DNA of 64,000 nucleotides, from positions 3,890,728-3,954,727 of the forward strand of contig NZ_LT669941.1 of NCBI RefSeq assembly GCF_900128505.1. Direction: 5' to 3'. This document shows positions 62,509 through 64,000 of this stretch, piece after piece; the first letter of the stretch is position 1; every line of letters starts with the position of its first letter. Source of the stretch: Parabacteroides timonensis. GTDB taxonomy: Bacteria > Bacteroidota > Bacteroidia > Bacteroidales > Tannerellaceae. The notes beneath the pieces are model-generated. The model ran no database searches. It was not told the origin of the DNA and was given only the letters and a program-made list of their open reading frames with translations. Position numbers and translations under genes: made by a program.

Positions 62509-64000
62509 TTAATAACCTGGATTCTGATCATCCTTCAATAATGGATTCACATCTATAGCAGTAGTAGGTATCGGCATCAACATCAAACGATCATCCCATT
62601 TCTTGTTAATTACCACATAACCGTTCGGAGCAGTTGACGGACCATTCAGGTACTTATTGCAATATTCACTTCCATAGCGCCTTACATCATCATAACGATG
62701 ACCTTCTACAGCCAACTCGACACGTCTTTCGTTACGTAAAAAATCGATTGCTTCCTGTGTACCCAGAGAAACCGGAACATCCGGCATACCGCAACGATCA
62801 CGCAGCTGATTCAAAGCGGAACGAACCTGATCATCATAACCGGCTGTCATTAAATGAGCTTCGGCAAATGTCAGCAAAACTTCGGCATAACGGATAGTCG
62901 GATAATCTTCGGCTGCACCATAAGGACTGGCAACATAAGGATTCCAGGACACCATCTTACGATAGCTGAATCCGGTCCACGATTCATTACCATTCTTGTT
63001 GATCACATCCGGGTCCCATTTGTAATAAAATTCACCAACAGCTGTTTCATGCCATCCCTTAAACGGAAACATCAACGTCACATACAAACGACTGTCACGA
63101 TTCTTGAACTCTTTCATATAATCATAGGTCATCAGATTGGAACTGGTAGCAAAAGCCTTATAATCGCCTGCACTTAAATTTTTCGCATAGTTCCATATCT
63201 TATCATAATTAGCCTTACGAGTATCTACCGAAATCTTCTCCGGAAGAGTCTTTCCATCTATATTCCAGTAAGCATCTACCAAATCCTGCATCGGTTCAAA
63301 AGATGAATAACCATTCTGAATAGACATCGACAATGGAATAAAATAAGTATAACGATATTGATCGTAAGCATACGGATCTTCCATATATTCATGAGTCAAC
63401 ACATATTCCGGATTAGCCGGTGTTGCATTCGCTCCTTGCCAAAGGGCCTCATAGCTAAACATACCTTTCACATATTTATCCTTATCAATGCCCAATCCGG
63501 CAAAATCTATATACAAATCCATTTCTTTAGCCTCCTGTTCCTGGGCAGCACTTAATGACGTCAGCTTAAATAATGAATATTTACCACTATCCATTACTGC
63601 TTTAGCCGATTTTTCTGCTTCTGCATAATTGCCAAAATATAAGGCGGCACGAGCACGTAGAGATAAAGCGGCATAGCGTGTCACACGGCCTGCTTCATTC
63701 ATGAAACCACCACTATAACTCTCCGGCAATATTGCTGCAGCTTCAGCCAGTTCCGTCAGGATGAAATCACGAACTTCTTCCACAGAATTACGGGCAACAG
63801 TCGGTGCATCATAAGGAAGTTCGTCTGTAACAATAGCGACTTTACCAAAATACTGGGTCAGATTCAGATAAGCAAAAGCTCTGAAAAAACGAGCTTCAGC
63901 CTTTGTCCTTTCTTTAAGTTCTTCACTCATATCACAACCATCAACACGAGCTATATATGAGTTGGCTGTCCGGATTGCATTAAATTTATAATCCCCATAA
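62509..64000 (-). CDS. SusD/RagB-family protein, 5' end beyond the window
   Basis: Reading from the right edge, the frame is open through Y-G-D-Y-K-F-N-A-I-R-T-A-N-S-Y-I-A-R-V-D-G-C-D and continues into MSEELKERTKAEARFFRAFAYLNLTQYFG, a classic SusD stretch. The start codon, signal and SusC partner lie outside the window; the internal ATG at 63930 is not the true start. C-terminal signatures are clear: YPTIRYAEVLLTFAEAHLMTAG, LNQLRDRCGMPDVP and ERRVELAVEGHRYDDVRRYG. The visible part is 496 codons. It leads the DUF6067 and DUF5107 genes downstream. Confidence 0.93.
   Translation of the reverse strand, partial: YGDYKFNAIRTANSYIARVDGCDMSEELKERTKAEARFFRAFAYLNLTQYFGKVAIVTDELPYDAPTVARNSVEEVRDFILTELAEAAAILPESYSGGFMNEAGRVTRYAALSLRARAALYFGNYAEAEKSAKAVMDSGKYSLFKLTSLSAAQEQEAKEMDLYIDFAGLGIDKDKYVKGMFSYEALWQGANATPANPEYVLTHEYMEDPYAYDQYRYTYFIPLSMSIQNGYSSFEPMQDLVDAYWNIDGKTLPEKISVDTRKANYDKIWNYAKNLSAGDYKAFATSSNLMTYDYMKEFKNRDSRLYVTLMFPFKGWHETAVGEFYYKWDPDVINKNGNESWTGFSYRKMVSWNPYVASPYGAAEDYPTIRYAEVLLTFAEAHLMTAGYDDQVRSALNQLRDRCGMPDVPVSLGTQEAIDFLRNERRVELAVEGHRYDDVRRYGSEYCNKYLNGPSTAPNGYVVINKKWDDRLMLMPIPTTAIDVNPLLKDDQNPGY

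Noticed and set aside
1..64000. tRNA, rRNA, riboswitch or prophage genes
   Set aside because: I saw no tRNA-like cloverleaf, rRNA segment, known riboswitch core or phage gene; a covariance-model scan would be needed to exclude small RNAs.

Overview
This 64 kb window is a run of polysaccharide-utilisation-type loci from a member of the Bacteroidales. The evidence is five SusC/SusD-type outer-membrane pairs (one only partly in view), three ECF sigma/FecR anti-sigma pairs, secreted and lipoprotein hydrolases with Bacteroidetes-style signals, and TAnnTTTG-type promoter boxes in place of strong Shine-Dalgarno/sigma70 signals. Parabacteroides or Bacteroides is my inference; no rRNA, tRNA or core gene is present to settle it. 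Nearly everything is on the minus strand; only one real gene, an ECF sigma factor at 31757-32344, is on the plus strand.

Layout in the direction of minus-strand transcription (right to left). (a) 56162-64000: a SusD cut by the window edge, a DUF6067-type putative glycosidase and a DUF5107/TPR protein. (b) 44923-55956: ECF sigma, FecR, SusC with STN domain, SusD, an endonuclease/exonuclease/phosphatase (EEP) enzyme and an NPCBM-containing putative glycosidase. (c) 43872-44922: a 1 kb gene-free region with a perfect 22 bp inverted repeat flanking a promoter-like box, an ACTATCA/TGATAGT cluster and a 23 bp palindromic-core array. (d) 32364-43871: SusC without STN, SusD, an arylsulfate-sulfotransferase-family protein, a ChrA-type transporter, a PAPS-type sulfotransferase and a DUF6067 protein. 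(e) 13209-32344: divergent ECF sigma (plus) and FecR (minus), then SusC, SusD, DUF3823 lipoprotein, GH3 with PA14, GxGYxYP protein, DUF5107/TPR, esterase, xylose-isomerase-like protein and GH43-like lipoprotein. (f) 12146-13036: YitT-type membrane protein. (g) 15-11665: ECF sigma, FecR, SusC with STN, SusD, then three exported phosphoesterase-type proteins (EEP, calcineurin-like, calcineurin-like plus beta-propeller).

How it works together: in each locus the SusC/SusD pair should import an oligomer produced by the exported enzymes. Three loci carry the trans-envelope sigma/anti-sigma/STN-SusC switch. The fourth complete locus has neither STN nor sigma/anti-sigma genes; instead a candidate invertible promoter lies upstream, with its promoter-like box pointing away from the operon in this sequence.

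The best candidates for something undescribed are: the sulfotransferase/ChrA/ASST operon behind a possibly phase-variable promoter; the SusCD locus whose only enzymes are three phosphoesterases; and a recurring intergenic architecture of exact 22 or 23 bp repeats with palindromic cores closed by outer inverted repeats, found at three transcription-unit boundaries.
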